Source: Candidatus Nanopelagicales bacterium
GTDB taxonomy: Bacteria; Actinomycetota; Actinomycetes; S36-B12; GCA-2699445
DNA length: 48,934 nucleotides
Reading direction: 5' to 3'
NCBI GenBank assembly: GCA_030700225.1
Contig: JAUYJT010000003.1
Span: 1-48,934 of the forward strand
Below the pieces are notes generated by a model. The model did no database searches. It was not told the DNA's origin and was given only the letters and a program-made list of their open reading frames with translations. Below, piece after piece: positions 1-8,200 of this stretch; position 1 is the stretch's first letter, and every line of letters starts with the position of its first letter. The translations under genes were made by a program, and so were the position numbers.

Positions 1-1
1 C

Positions 2-400
2 AAGTGGCGGTTGTGGGTTACCGATGCGGCGTCGTCGACGGTGACGGCGACTGGTTCTCGAACGTATACCCCGGGTGCGGCGTTGGCTCGGTTGGTTCGG
101 GCCCGCGAACCGTATTGCCGCCATCCTGGCTGCCGCCGCCACTCCCAGGCTTGCGATCTCGATCACGCCGTCCCATGGCCCAAGGGGGCAACCACCGCGC
201 AGAATCTGGGGCCGTTGTGTCGGAGGCATCACCGCCAGAAGACCCACCACGGATGGGCCCTAGACCCAGGCCTCGACCCAGGCCCCGACCCTGACTCCAA
301 GACAGGGCAAGACGGCAACGAGGCAGCGGCCGGGTGGACATGGCGCACACCAGCGGGCATCACCATCACCGACAAGCCCCCGCCGCTACTACTGGAGTAG
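2..400 (+). CDS. HNH endonuclease (DUF222-type), 3' part only
   Basis: The reading frame is open from the window edge to the TAG at 398-400, so only the C-terminal ~132 residues are present. It shows the HNH zinc-finger pattern of DUF222/13E12-type nucleases: paired Cys in CRHPGC, then the D-H of LDHAVPW, then a conserved N followed by LCRRHH. A short tail containing WTWRTPAG is typical of the end of this family. A DP/GP-rich stretch (DPGLDPGPDP) follows the HNH core. These genes are multicopy in actinobacteria and are often treated as mobile or repeat-associated; the cellular role is unknown. The start lies outside the window. Confidence 0.8.
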   Translation, partial: KWRLWVTDAASSTVTATGSRTYTPGAALARLVRAREPYCRHPGCRRHSQACDLDHAVPWPKGATTAQNLGPLCRRHHRQKTHHGWALDPGLDPGPDPDSKTGQDGNEAAAGWTWRTPAGITITDKPPPLLLE

Positions 401-441
401 CGCCACTACGGGAGTAGCCGGGGTGGGGGCCCGAAGCCGCG

Positions 442-480
442 CCCCTCCCCCTTCCCGCTTCGCGGGCGGGGGGACCCCCA
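442..480. repeat. 39-bp G/C-run palindromic repeat, copy 1 (intergenic)
   Basis: This is a C-run/G-run element centred on CCCGCTTCGCGGG, flanked by CCCCC and GGGGG arms that can pair. It lies between the HNH gene and the chitinase. A second copy, differing at one base, is at 938-976 inside the chitinase gene. The form resembles REP-like palindromes. Confidence 0.75.
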
Positions 481-628
481 CCCAAATCCGAAGAGCCGCT
501 ATGACACACATCACTGACCCCTCACCCGATCGGACCTCCAGCGGCAACCGGAAAGACCCGAAACACCGATGAAGCCTGGCTAGATGTCGGGTGCGACCGA
601 CTTGGGCACTGGCCCGGGGGAGGTGCGG

Positions 629-3600
629 ATGACTTCGGTAGCGCGCAAAGCACTGGTGATCGTGACCTCGCTGGGAACGTTCGCAGCGCTGGCGATCGGG
701 GTTCCCGCCGCGTCGGCATCCGTCCCGATGGCGGCGACACCGCAGGCAAGCTTGTCACAGGCCCAGGTCGATTCGGCAGCGTCCCGGACAGCCCCCTCGA
801 AACTCAAGAAACGCCACGCGAAGAAGCGCGCCAAGAAGCAGCGCGCGCTAAGCAAGCGCCAACGGGCTGAGCTTCGACGGGCCCGCGCCAAGAAGACCTC
901 GGCGCCCACTGCCTCCACATTCCCCCAGATGGGGGGACCCCTCCCCCTTCCCGCTTCGCGGGTGGGGGGACCCCCAGTGACCGGAGTGACGGTCTCATGG
1001 AAGGTGGACAACGAGTGGACATCGGGCTTCCAAGTCTCGGCGGAGATCGCCAACCACAGCGGCAAGCCGCTTGACCCGTGGACGGTCGACTTCGCTACAG
1101 CGAACACCATCTCGTCCATCTGGGACGCCACTTCATCCCAAATCACTGGAGGTTTCCGAGCCAAAGGGCCAAGCTGGGCTCCGAGTCTCCCTGACGGAGC
1201 CACGGCAAGATTCGGGCTAGTCGCCAACAAGGTCGAGGGAGCATCGCTGACGCCGAGCTCTTGCGCTGTCGCGGGAACGACCTGCACTGTCGTGGGCGCC
1301 ACGCCCACGCCGACACCGACGCCGACACCGACACCGACCCCGACACCGACCCCAACCCCGACGCCGACCCCAACCCCGACGCCGACCCCCTCTCCAGCGC
1401 CTACCCAGCCGCCCCTGCCGGACGGCTTCGCTGTGGCCCCCTACGTCGACATGACGCTTTGGCCAACCGCGAACCTCGTCGCCGCCAAGGACGGTTCCGG
1501 GGTCGCCACCTACAGCCTCGCTTTCGTGGTTGACGGTGGCGGCTGCACCCCGAAGTGGGGAGGCATGATCGCCCCAGGAAGCGCAGACGCGGCCGGTATC
1601 GAAGACGCGATGACCGCCCTGCGAGACGCGGGCGGTGACTACATCATCAGTTTCGGCGGAGCCAACGGGTCCGAGCTAGCGACCACATGCCCCAGCGTCG
1701 AGTCGCTCAAGGCTGCCTACAAGTCCGTCATAGACCGTTACGCCGTCACCCGCGTTGACTTCGACGTCGAGGGCGGCGCCGTAGCGAACACTGCGGCGAG
1801 CACAAGACGTGGCAAGGCGCTTGGACAGCTCCAGTCCGAGATGGCTGCTTCTGGCAAGAACCTCGACGTGTCCTTGACTCTGCCCGTGCTGCCAACAGGT
1901 CTGACCCCCGACGGCATCAACACCGTCAACGCGACGAAGTCCGCTGGAGCCCGCGTTGACCTCGTCAACGTCATGGCCATGGACTACGGATCCTGGGCGG
2001 CCCCTAATCCGTCCGGCAAGATGGGCCAGTACGCGATCGACTCAGTCAACAACACTTCAGCTCAGCTGTCCGACTTGTGGCCAGATCTGACCGACGGCCA
2101 GCGGCTGGGCCACATCGGAGTGACACCGATGATCGGCCAGAACGACGTGGCGGCTGAGTTCTTCACGACCGCGGATGCCACTCAGGTTGGCCAGTGGGGC
2201 CGCGACAACTCGATTGGCATGGTCAGCTGGTGGTCAGTTGGACGCGACAAGCCTTGCGCGACCCCTGGCGGGAGCGCCAGCCCAAGCTGCAGCAGCGACC
2301 CCGCTCCCGCGTGGGCCTTTGCCCTGAGCTTCACCGGCGGCGAAGTCCCAACGCCAACGCCCACGCCAACGCCAACGCCGAGCCCCACGCCGAGCCCGAC
2401 CCCCACGCCCACAGCAGACGCCAGCATCAATCTGAGCCTTGAAGCCACCTCGGACTGGGGCTCGGGGCGGACGATGCAGGGCACGGTCAGGAACGATGGC
2501 CCGGCCACGACATCCTGGTCAGTCACCTTCGAATGGCCCATGTCGGCCAGCACGTGGAACGGCGACGCTACCTATGCCAACGGGAATCTGACAGTCGCGA
2601 ATGCTTCATGGAACGGGAACGTGGCGCAGGGGAGTAGTACGACTTTCGGATTCAACGACGGCTCACCATCGTTGCCGACACCGTCCTCGTGCACCGCGAC
2701 AGCCAGCGGGAGCGAGGTTCCGTGTTCCCTGAACGGCGAGACCCCCACACCGACCCCGACCCCGACGCCGACACCGACCCCGACCCCGACGCCGACCCCC
2801 ACGCCGACGCCGACCCCCACCGAGTCCGGAAGCCCAGGCGAGCCAGCTCCTCCGGGCGGCATGAAGTCAGTGGCCTACTACACGGCTTGGTCCACCTACG
2901 GACGCGACTACCAGGTAGCTGACATCCCAGCCAAGCAGCTGACACACATCAACTACGCGTTCGCCAACATCGCCAATGGCGAGTGCGTCCTGGGCGACCC
3001 CTACGCCGATACCGACAAGGCCTTCCCCGGAGACTCCTGGGATACCGGCGCCAAACGAGGCAACTTCAATCAGTTGAACAAGCTGAAGGCGGCCAACCCC
3101 AACCTGCGCACTCTCATTTCTGTCGGCGGCTGGACTTGGTCCGGCAACTTCTCGGCGGCTGCGGCAACTGCCGCCTCACGGCACAAGTTCGCCACTTCGT
3201 GCGTCGCGTTCATGAAGCAGTGGGGATTCAACGGGATCGACATCGACTGGGAGTACCCCGTCGATGGAGGACTGACGCCGGGCATGGCAGCGGACAAGCA
3301 CAACTACACGCTGCTCCTTCAGGCGCTTCGCGAGAAGCTGGACGCACAGAGCGCCGCCGACGGCTCAGGACACTACTTGCTGACCGTCGCGGCACCTGCG
3401 GGCCCCAGCAACATCGCCAACCAGGAGGTTCCCGGCGTCTCGGAAACCGTTGACTGGATCAACGTGATGACCTACGACTTCCACGGCAGCTGGGACAAGA
3501 CAACCGGCCACAACGCACCACTGCACCCGGACGCGGCCGACCCAGGTCCGGCCGGGTTCGACGTCGCGAGCGCTGTGTCAGCTTGGCGTCAGGCCGGGGC

Positions 3601-3982
3601 TCCAGCCAGCAAGATTGTGGTCGGAGTGCCGTTCTACGGTCGCGGCTGGAGCGATGTGACCAGTGCCAACAACGGACTATTCCAGCCCGCTGCGGGTACG
3701 CCCACCGGAACCTGGGAGCCCGGCGTCTTCGACTACAAGGATCTGGCCGCGAACTACGTCGACAAGAACGGGTACGTGCGGTATTGGGACGAGACCGCCG
3801 ACGTGCCGTACCTGTGGAACCCGGGCACTCGCACATTCATCTCCTACGACGACCCGCAGTCGATCGCGAGGAAGGCGAAGTTCATCAAGGCGAATGGACT
3901 GGCGGGGGCGATGTTCTGGGAGATGTCATCAGACACCAGCGACGAGGCACTGCTGGACGCTCTGAACGAGAACATGGGCTGA
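629..3982 (+). CDS. Secreted bifunctional chitinase: two GH18 domains and two CBM2-like domains
   Basis: This is a secreted chitin-degrading enzyme of about 1117 aa. ATG 629 is preferred over ATG 584 because a GGGGGAGG ribosome site lies just upstream and the protein then begins with a signal peptide ending near ASA. In order: signal peptide; a very basic Lys/Arg segment; a segment encoded by a palindromic repeat (PLPLPASRVGGPP); a CBM2-like domain (about nt 977-1300); a long TP-repeat linker; a first GH18 domain (about nt 1411-2330) with D-x-D-x-E at D377, D379 and E381 (VDFDVEG); a TP/SP linker; a second CBM2-like domain (about nt 2420-2735); a third TP linker; and a ChiA-like GH18 domain with D871, D873 and catalytic E875 (IDIDWEYP). 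Both catalytic glutamates are intact. GH18 enzymes use substrate-assisted retaining catalysis. The two domains belong to different GH18 subgroups, so endo/exo synergy is plausible but inferred. Confidence 0.93.
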   Translation: MTSVARKALVIVTSLGTFAALAIGVPAASASVPMAATPQASLSQAQVDSAASRTAPSKLKKRHAKKRAKKQRALSKRQRAELRRARAKKTSAPTASTFPQMGGPLPLPASRVGGPPVTGVTVSWKVDNEWTSGFQVSAEIANHSGKPLDPWTVDFATANTISSIWDATSSQITGGFRAKGPSWAPSLPDGATARFGLVANKVEGASLTPSSCAVAGTTCTVVGATPTPTPTPTPTPTPTPTPTPTPTPTPTPTPSPAPTQPPLPDGFAVAPYVDMTLWPTANLVAAKDGSGVATYSLAFVVDGGGCTPKWGGMIAPGSADAAGIEDAMTALRDAGGDYIISFGGANGSELATTCPSVESLKAAYKSVIDRYAVTRVDFDVEGGAVANTAASTRRGKALGQLQSEMAASGKNLDVSLTLPVLPTGLTPDGINTVNATKSAGARVDLVNVMAMDYGSWAAPNPSGKMGQYAIDSVNNTSAQLSDLWPDLTDGQRLGHIGVTPMIGQNDVAAEFFTTADATQVGQWGRDNSIGMVSWWSVGRDKPCATPGGSASPSCSSDPAPAWAFALSFTGGEVPTPTPTPTPTPSPTPSPTPTPTADASINLSLEATSDWGSGRTMQGTVRNDGPATTSWSVTFEWPMSASTWNGDATYANGNLTVANASWNGNVAQGSSTTFGFNDGSPSLPTPSSCTATASGSEVPCSLNGETPTPTPTPTPTPTPTPTPTPTPTPTPTESGSPGEPAPPGGMKSVAYYTAWSTYGRDYQVADIPAKQLTHINYAFANIANGECVLGDPYADTDKAFPGDSWDTGAKRGNFNQLNKLKAANPNLRTLISVGGWTWSGNFSAAAATAASRHKFATSCVAFMKQWGFNGIDIDWEYPVDGGLTPGMAADKHNYTLLLQALREKLDAQSAADGSGHYLLTVAAPAGPSNIANQEVPGVSETVDWINVMTYDFHGSWDKTTGHNAPLHPDAADPGPAGFDVASAVSAWRQAGAPASKIVVGVPFYGRGWSDVTSANNGLFQPAAGTPTGTWEPGVFDYKDLAANYVDKNGYVRYWDETADVPYLWNPGTRTFISYDDPQSIARKAKFIKANGLAGAMFWEMSSDTSDEALLDALNENMG
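938..976. repeat. 39-bp palindromic repeat, copy 2 (inside the chitinase gene)
   Basis: This copy matches 442-480 except for one base (T instead of C after CGCGGG). It sits in frame between the basic segment and the first CBM2-like domain and is translated as a Pro/Gly-rich linker. An additional CCCCC-AGAT-GGGGG hairpin directly precedes it (921-936). Confidence 0.75.
1303..1410 (+). repeat. Thr-Pro linker repeat 1 of the chitinase
   Basis: Imperfect ACGCCGACC / ACCCCGACG units encode an almost pure (TP)n linker between the first CBM2-like domain and the first GH18 domain. Similar shorter tracts lie at about 2347-2412 and 2741-2825. Such tracts are prone to slippage. Confidence 0.8.
2741..2825 (+). 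repeat. Thr-Pro linker repeat 3 of the chitinase
   Basis: ACCCCGACC-type units encode (TP)n between the second CBM2-like domain and the C-terminal GH18 domain. Confidence 0.75.
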
Positions 3983-4065
3983 TCCTGGGGAAGACCGCAG
4001 GCAGGTCCTTGACACTGGCACCGGTCCAGTCGACCCGTAGACGTGATCCTCGAGATCGCGACGAG

Positions 4066-6009
4066 TCAGACAGTGTCACGCCTCGCAGGCTCATCGGCCG
4101 TCAGTCGCACAGCGCGACGCACCCTAACTACCTGCGCGATCACGATCGTGAACACAGCTAGAACCACCACGAACAAAGTGATCACCAGCGTGGTGCCCAC
4201 GGTCGCGAGCGGCTTTGGCGACGGCGGGACGTAGGACGAGACCGACTCCGGGATCTCGAGCGGAGTTTCCGCCGCAACCGCCTCCGCGTCGAGCGAGGCG
4301 TAGTACTCGGCGTAGATCGTCACTTGTCCAGACTCAGTCGCGACGTAGGTCACCTCGGCGCTGCCATCCGGACCTGTCGTGATCTCCCCGAGTGGAACTC
4401 GGTTGTCGCCCGGAGCGAACATGGGCGTGCTCTGGTAGAAGCTCACCGGCGCATCCACAACCGGCTTGCCGCCTGCGGTGAGGGTCACTTTCGCGGTCAC
4501 GTCTGCTCCGGAGGCAGTCGCCGTCAAAGACATGGTCGCGGGCCGAGAGTCAGCCTGGGCACGCGCCGGTTGAGCGGTACCGATTCCGATCGCACCGAGC
4601 GCTGCGACCACGAGGATCGCGGCGCCAACGCTGCCGACCACTTTCCCACGTGAGACCTTGCTCCGCGTCGGGCCGACGACAATCGGCGTGATCGGCTTCC
4701 CAGACACTTCGGCGATTTCGTCGATCGCGAGCAGGGGGAAGACACGGAAAAGCAACATCAGCAGGAGCGGGATCGCGGCGGCACCGGCGAGCGTGATGGC
4801 GATAGACACCCATGTGAAACTGAAGAAGTCGCCGAAGGAACCCGACAGGCGGTCGTACCCAGCTGTCTCAACAACCATGATCACTCGCTTTATCCACATG
4901 GCTATGACCACGAGGACGGCAGCTATCACGATTCCCCAGATGTTCCGGGTCCACGGCAGGGCCACGACAACGATCGGCACAATGACACCGGCGACCAAGA
5001 AGAGCCAGAACCACACGGCCACGTCTCCCGCGAGCATCGCGTAGATCACATCGGCCGGTCCGTTCTCGCCAACGTACGCACTTGGGAGCAGATCGCCGAA
5101 CGTCAGGTAGAGGTACACCGCGCCGAGGGCGGCCATGAGGAACCCGAGGCGGACGAAGTGCTTCTCCGTGATGAAGGCCTCGAGGTGGTAGCCGCGCCTG
5201 AAGCCGGCAATCACCAGAATCGCGAGGGCAACCCCCGAGTAGAGCGCAGCGACAACGAAATACGGCGCCCAGATGCTCTCGTGCCATCCCGCCCGGCTGA
5301 CGAGGGCGAACGCCCACCCTAGGACCGAGTGCACAGAGACGGCTAGGGGGATGATGATGATCGCAATCACGAGAGTGGCCGAGCGCAGCACGCTGCGCTG
5401 GTGCTCCGAGCCGCGCCAGTTGCCTGAAATGAGCCGGTACACGAATGTTCGCCCGCGCCCCAACTCATCAGGATGGGCCCCTCGCAGGATGGCGGTGTCG
5501 GGCACGAGAGGCAGCAGGAAGAACACGATCGTCGCGAATGTATAGGTGAAGATCGCGACCATGTCCCAGAAGACAGGCGAGGTGAAGTTCGGGTGAGTAA
5601 CCATTCCGAGGATCCGATCTGGCCGACCCAGGTGGGGAATGATGAACGCCGCGCCGATGAGCACGGTGATCAAGGCCATACCTTCGGACATTCTTGACAG
5701 CGGTGCGCGCCAGTTCGCGCCGGTCAGGAGCAAGATCGCCGACACCACGGCGCCGCCGTAGCTAACCCCTATGAAAGACACCACGTTGGCGATGTAGATG
5801 GCCCAGAACGAGCGGTCTGAGTACCCAGCGACCCCCATGCCCTGCTGGAGCTGAACGATCCACGCGAAAAGACCGAACGCCACGATCGCGGCCAGGATCG
5901 CGATGGCGATCCAGAACTTCCTACTCGCCTCGCGTATCGGCCGCATCGCGGCTTCGACGGTATCGGGATCCGAGACGGTCACCGGGGACGCGTCAGTTTG
6001 GCTGCTCAC
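4066..6009 (-). CDS. NrfD/PsrC-like quinone-interacting membrane subunit with Ig-like extension
   Basis: This 647-aa polytopic membrane protein is the presumed quinol/quinone-reacting subunit of a redox complex. Residues 1 to ~450 form about ten hydrophobic helices with an NrfD/PsrC/HybB-type pattern (for example PHLGRPDRI after the third helix). The protein then departs from the family. A hydrophobic segment ending in AQPARAQA looks like a signal peptide, followed by a ~95-residue Ig/Big-like domain (DGSAEVTYVATESGQVTIYAEY), a Pro-rich stretch, one more transmembrane helix and a basic cytoplasmic tail. The start is GTG 6009, overlapping the upstream Fe-S gene stop (GTGA) with GGAAGG before it. 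It is the last gene of the operon lipoprotein - Fe-S protein - NrfD. No catalytic molybdopterin subunit is adjacent. Confidence 0.85.
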   Translation of the reverse strand: MSSQTDASPVTVSDPDTVEAAMRPIREASRKFWIAIAILAAIVAFGLFAWIVQLQQGMGVAGYSDRSFWAIYIANVVSFIGVSYGGAVVSAILLLTGANWRAPLSRMSEGMALITVLIGAAFIIPHLGRPDRILGMVTHPNFTSPVFWDMVAIFTYTFATIVFFLLPLVPDTAILRGAHPDELGRGRTFVYRLISGNWRGSEHQRSVLRSATLVIAIIIIPLAVSVHSVLGWAFALVSRAGWHESIWAPYFVVAALYSGVALAILVIAGFRRGYHLEAFITEKHFVRLGFLMAALGAVYLYLTFGDLLPSAYVGENGPADVIYAMLAGDVAVWFWLFLVAGVIVPIVVVALPWTRNIWGIVIAAVLVVIAMWIKRVIMVVETAGYDRLSGSFGDFFSFTWVSIAITLAGAAAIPLLLMLLFRVFPLLAIDEIAEVSGKPITPIVVGPTRSKVSRGKVVGSVGAAILVVAALGAIGIGTAQPARAQADSRPATMSLTATASGADVTAKVTLTAGGKPVVDAPVSFYQSTPMFAPGDNRVPLGEITTGPDGSAEVTYVATESGQVTIYAEYYASLDAEAVAAETPLEIPESVSSYVPPSPKPLATVGTTLVITLFVVVLAVFTIVIAQVVRVRRAVRLTADEPARRDTV

Positions 6010-6863
6010 TTCACACCTTCCAGCGGTCCACCAAGCGGCTGGCCATTGCCGAGGATGTAGTAGGTCCTGGGACTGGTTCCTAGCTCCTCCTTGAAGCGCA
6101 CGGCATTGTTGTCATGTAGGAACGTCGACAGCCTTTCCGTCGAAGCGCCGTTGACGGCAGCATCCGTGATCAGGTCACCTATGTAGTGCACATGGTTGGG
6201 GCAAGCATCGACGCAGGCAGGCAGCTGCTTGCTGTAGGGGATTAGGTCCGCGCACAGGACGCACTTGCCGACGGTCCCTATCTGGTTCGCCGGGAACTCT
6301 GGCGTGTTGGGTGACGGGGTCGGCATCCGGTTGGTCGGCGCGGGGGCACTCCAGTTGAAGTAGCGGGCCTCGTAAGGGCAGGCGGCCATGCATGCCCGTG
6401 AGCCGATGCAGATTTCCTGATCCACCAGCACGACACCCTGTGGAGTGTGGAAGTTGGCGCCCACGGGACAGACATCGAGACAGGGAGGGTTCTCGCACAT
6501 CTGGCAGGGCACCGGCATGAAGAACTCCTCGCCGGCATCGTCCTTCCAAGAAAGGACTCGCATCCAAGTCTGATTCGGCGGCAGGCCGTGCCTCATCTGG
6601 CAGGAGCTGACGCACTTGCGTTCACCGGTGCACTTCCTCAGGTCGACCACTCGGCACCACTGATGCTCCTTGGCGGGATCCGCAATGACTTCGACCGCTT
6701 GCGCCTCATCTCTGTACGAGACCAGACCGAGGGAGCCACTCGCGGCCGCTACGCCCACGGCCCCGAGGGTCAGCAGCAAGTCGCGCCGGGCGACGGCGCC
6801 CACTTCTGCCGAGCTGCCATCCACCGGATTCGGCCTCGCATCGTGCTTCTTCCGCCTGAGCAT
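6006..6863 (-). CDS. Tat-exported NrfC/DmsB-type 4Fe-4S ferredoxin subunit
   Basis: This electron-transfer subunit of about 285 aa probably sits on the outer face of the membrane beside the NrfD protein. The N-terminus carries a twin-arginine signal (ARRDLLLTLGAV) followed by an Ala-rich hydrophobic stretch. ATG 6863 is chosen because GGAG lies 8 nt upstream; a GTG at 6872 lies too close to it. Four Cys motifs are visible. Motif II (C120, C123, C128, C132) and motif IV (C201, C204, C217, C221) are complete. Motif I (CTGERKCVSSC) has Glu81, and motif III (CIGSRACMAACP) has Ser155, where the second Cys of C-x2-C-x2-C-x3-C is expected. Clusters I and III may therefore be 3Fe, differently ligated or missing. 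The gene is translationally coupled to the NrfD gene. Confidence 0.88.
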   Translation of the reverse strand: MLRRKKHDARPNPVDGSSAEVGAVARRDLLLTLGAVGVAAASGSLGLVSYRDEAQAVEVIADPAKEHQWCRVVDLRKCTGERKCVSSCQMRHGLPPNQTWMRVLSWKDDAGEEFFMPVPCQMCENPPCLDVCPVGANFHTPQGVVLVDQEICIGSRACMAACPYEARYFNWSAPAPTNRMPTPSPNTPEFPANQIGTVGKCVLCADLIPYSKQLPACVDACPNHVHYIGDLITDAAVNGASTERLSTFLHDNNAVRFKEELGTSPRTYYILGNGQPLGGPLEGVK

Positions 6864-6909
6864 TGCGACCACTCCATCCCAACTTGACCGTTCCCGCGTT
6901 GCGGTACCC

Positions 6910-7923
6910 CTACTTGGTGACGGTGATCGTGGCCGACATCTTCTCCATGCCAGGTGCGGAGTCGGTCAGCGTGTACGTGCCCGCCACAGTCGGGATCAAG
7001 AAGAGGCTTGTCGTTACGCCAGCCTCGACGTCAGCGGGACGCGCCATCACACCAGTGTTGTAACCGTCGGCGGCTGCGACCTTCCACAGAGCCGCCGTCT
7101 TCAGGAAGTCCTCGCACTCATAGACGTGCATGACGCTGCCCTTGTTAGTGAACGTAAGCGTCACCGGCACGCCAACCTTGAGCACGGCGTTCTTTGGCTT
7201 GTAAATGCCAGTGCCGTCTTTGCCGTTCTGGTCGTCCATGGTGATGGTGACCGCTTTGGCCTTGGCATCCCAGGTCGGGATGGCTTTGGCGATCATGTCC
7301 GCAGCGCCCGCCGGCACTCCCACGGAGCTCAGCTTCTCAACGACTGGCGCAGGGGCGGTGGGAACCGATCCGGTGACCGTAACCTGCCCGGACAGGCCCT
7401 CAACCGGGATGCCCCCGGCTACCCCTTCAAGCGGGTACGTCCCGGGGAACACCGGAACCAAGTAGAGCGACACGGTCTTGCCCGCGTTCGCGTACACGTC
7501 CGTGAACTGATGCAGCTTGATCTCAGCTCCCGATTCCGTCTTCCGTACCGCGACGGACCGGAACCAGTCGGGTGCTGACACGCCCTGAGCGGCAGCGCCG
7601 TTGTTCGTTATCTCGATCACGTACGGCTCACCGGCCACGAGTTCTAGGGAACCCGGCGTCATCGCCGACGCGCCCAAGTCCAGGCTCACCGTTTGGGCGG
7701 TATCCCAGTTCGCGGCCTCCTTGTAGTCGCCAGCGTTTGTGACCCACTCATCGGCCGCCAGACCCGCTGCGGGTGCAGAACCGCCGCTGGTGCTTGGTGC
7801 GCTTGAGCCACCACTGCTGCTACAGGCGCCCAGTGCGAAGAGCGCCAAACTGGCGGCTGCGATCACCCCAACTCTGACGCGGCTTCGACTCCTGCCCTGC
7901 CTCGGGCCGATCAAACTAGTCAT
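6910..7923 (-). CDS. Lipoprotein with two degenerate cupredoxin-like domains
   Basis: This is a predicted lipoprotein of about 337 aa. ATG 7923 is preferred because GGAGG lies 5 nt upstream and the protein then begins with a basic n-region, a hydrophobic core and the lipobox LGAC. A Ser/Gly linker precedes two beta-rich repeats of cupredoxin character (about residues 75-190 and 210-337). Domain 1 has APDWFRSVAVRK...GTYPLEG and domain 2 has MHVYECEDF...GTYTLTD. The C-terminal Cys-x-x-His...Met copper loop of classical cupredoxins is not conserved in either, although domain 2 keeps a His, a Cys and several Met. It is the first gene of the operon with the Fe-S and NrfD genes, 46 nt upstream of the Fe-S start. 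A role as an electron carrier or assembly partner is inferred. Confidence 0.75.
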   Translation of the reverse strand: MTSLIGPRQGRSRSRVRVGVIAAASLALFALGACSSSGGSSAPSTSGGSAPAAGLAADEWVTNAGDYKEAANWDTAQTVSLDLGASAMTPGSLELVAGEPYVIEITNNGAAAQGVSAPDWFRSVAVRKTESGAEIKLHQFTDVYANAGKTVSLYLVPVFPGTYPLEGVAGGIPVEGLSGQVTVTGSVPTAPAPVVEKLSSVGVPAGAADMIAKAIPTWDAKAKAVTITMDDQNGKDGTGIYKPKNAVLKVGVPVTLTFTNKGSVMHVYECEDFLKTAALWKVAAADGYNTGVMARPADVEAGVTTSLFLIPTVAGTYTLTDSAPGMEKMSATITVTK

Positions 7924-8080
7924 GTCTTCCTCCATCGAGCTAAGCCCCCTCTTGGCTTCGCCGGCCTCATTGGTTCGTGCGACTCGATCAGTCGCCTCGC
8001 TGGTGCCGACACCGTCCAGGATCGACTGCCGGAGCCCGCGCGCGCATCGGTGCGGACCGCACGGCCCACCCGTGAAACCA

Positions 8081-8109
8081 CCTAGTCCATCTAGGCGGGA
8101 GCACCTAGG
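8081..8109. promoter_or_regulatory. CCTAG inverted repeats in the divergent promoter region
   Basis: CCTAG-(5 nt)-CTAGG lies at 8081-8095 and a further CCTAGG at 8104-8109. They sit between the divergent redox operon and the response-regulator gene. They are candidate binding sites for the adjacent LuxR-type regulator, by position only. Confidence 0.35.
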
Positions 8110-8158
8110 CCTCGGGGAGTCGCCGTTCAGGACGTAGGGGAAGCTGCAATTCCCGGCG

Positions 8159-8164
8159 TAGAGT
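8159..8164 (+). promoter_or_regulatory. Candidate -10 box of the response regulator/kinase operon
   Basis: TAGAGT lies 36 nt before ATG 8201, which has its own AGGGAGA ribosome site. No good -35 is seen. Confidence 0.35.
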
Positions 8165-8200
8165 TGACCAGTCGGAGTCACTGCCGCAGGGAGACCACTC

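Noticed and set aside
580-1308. Long open frames opposite or shifted to real genes throughout the window
   Set aside because: They follow the GC-rich codon pattern of the real genes, lack start signals and have no recognisable domains.
1303-1410. CRISPR array or other spaced repeat
   Set aside because: The repeats are continuous TP codons inside a chitinase, with no spacers.
6910-7923. Classical type 1 copper site in the lipoprotein
   Set aside because: The Cys-x-x-His...Met loop is missing in both domains, so blue-copper function cannot be claimed.
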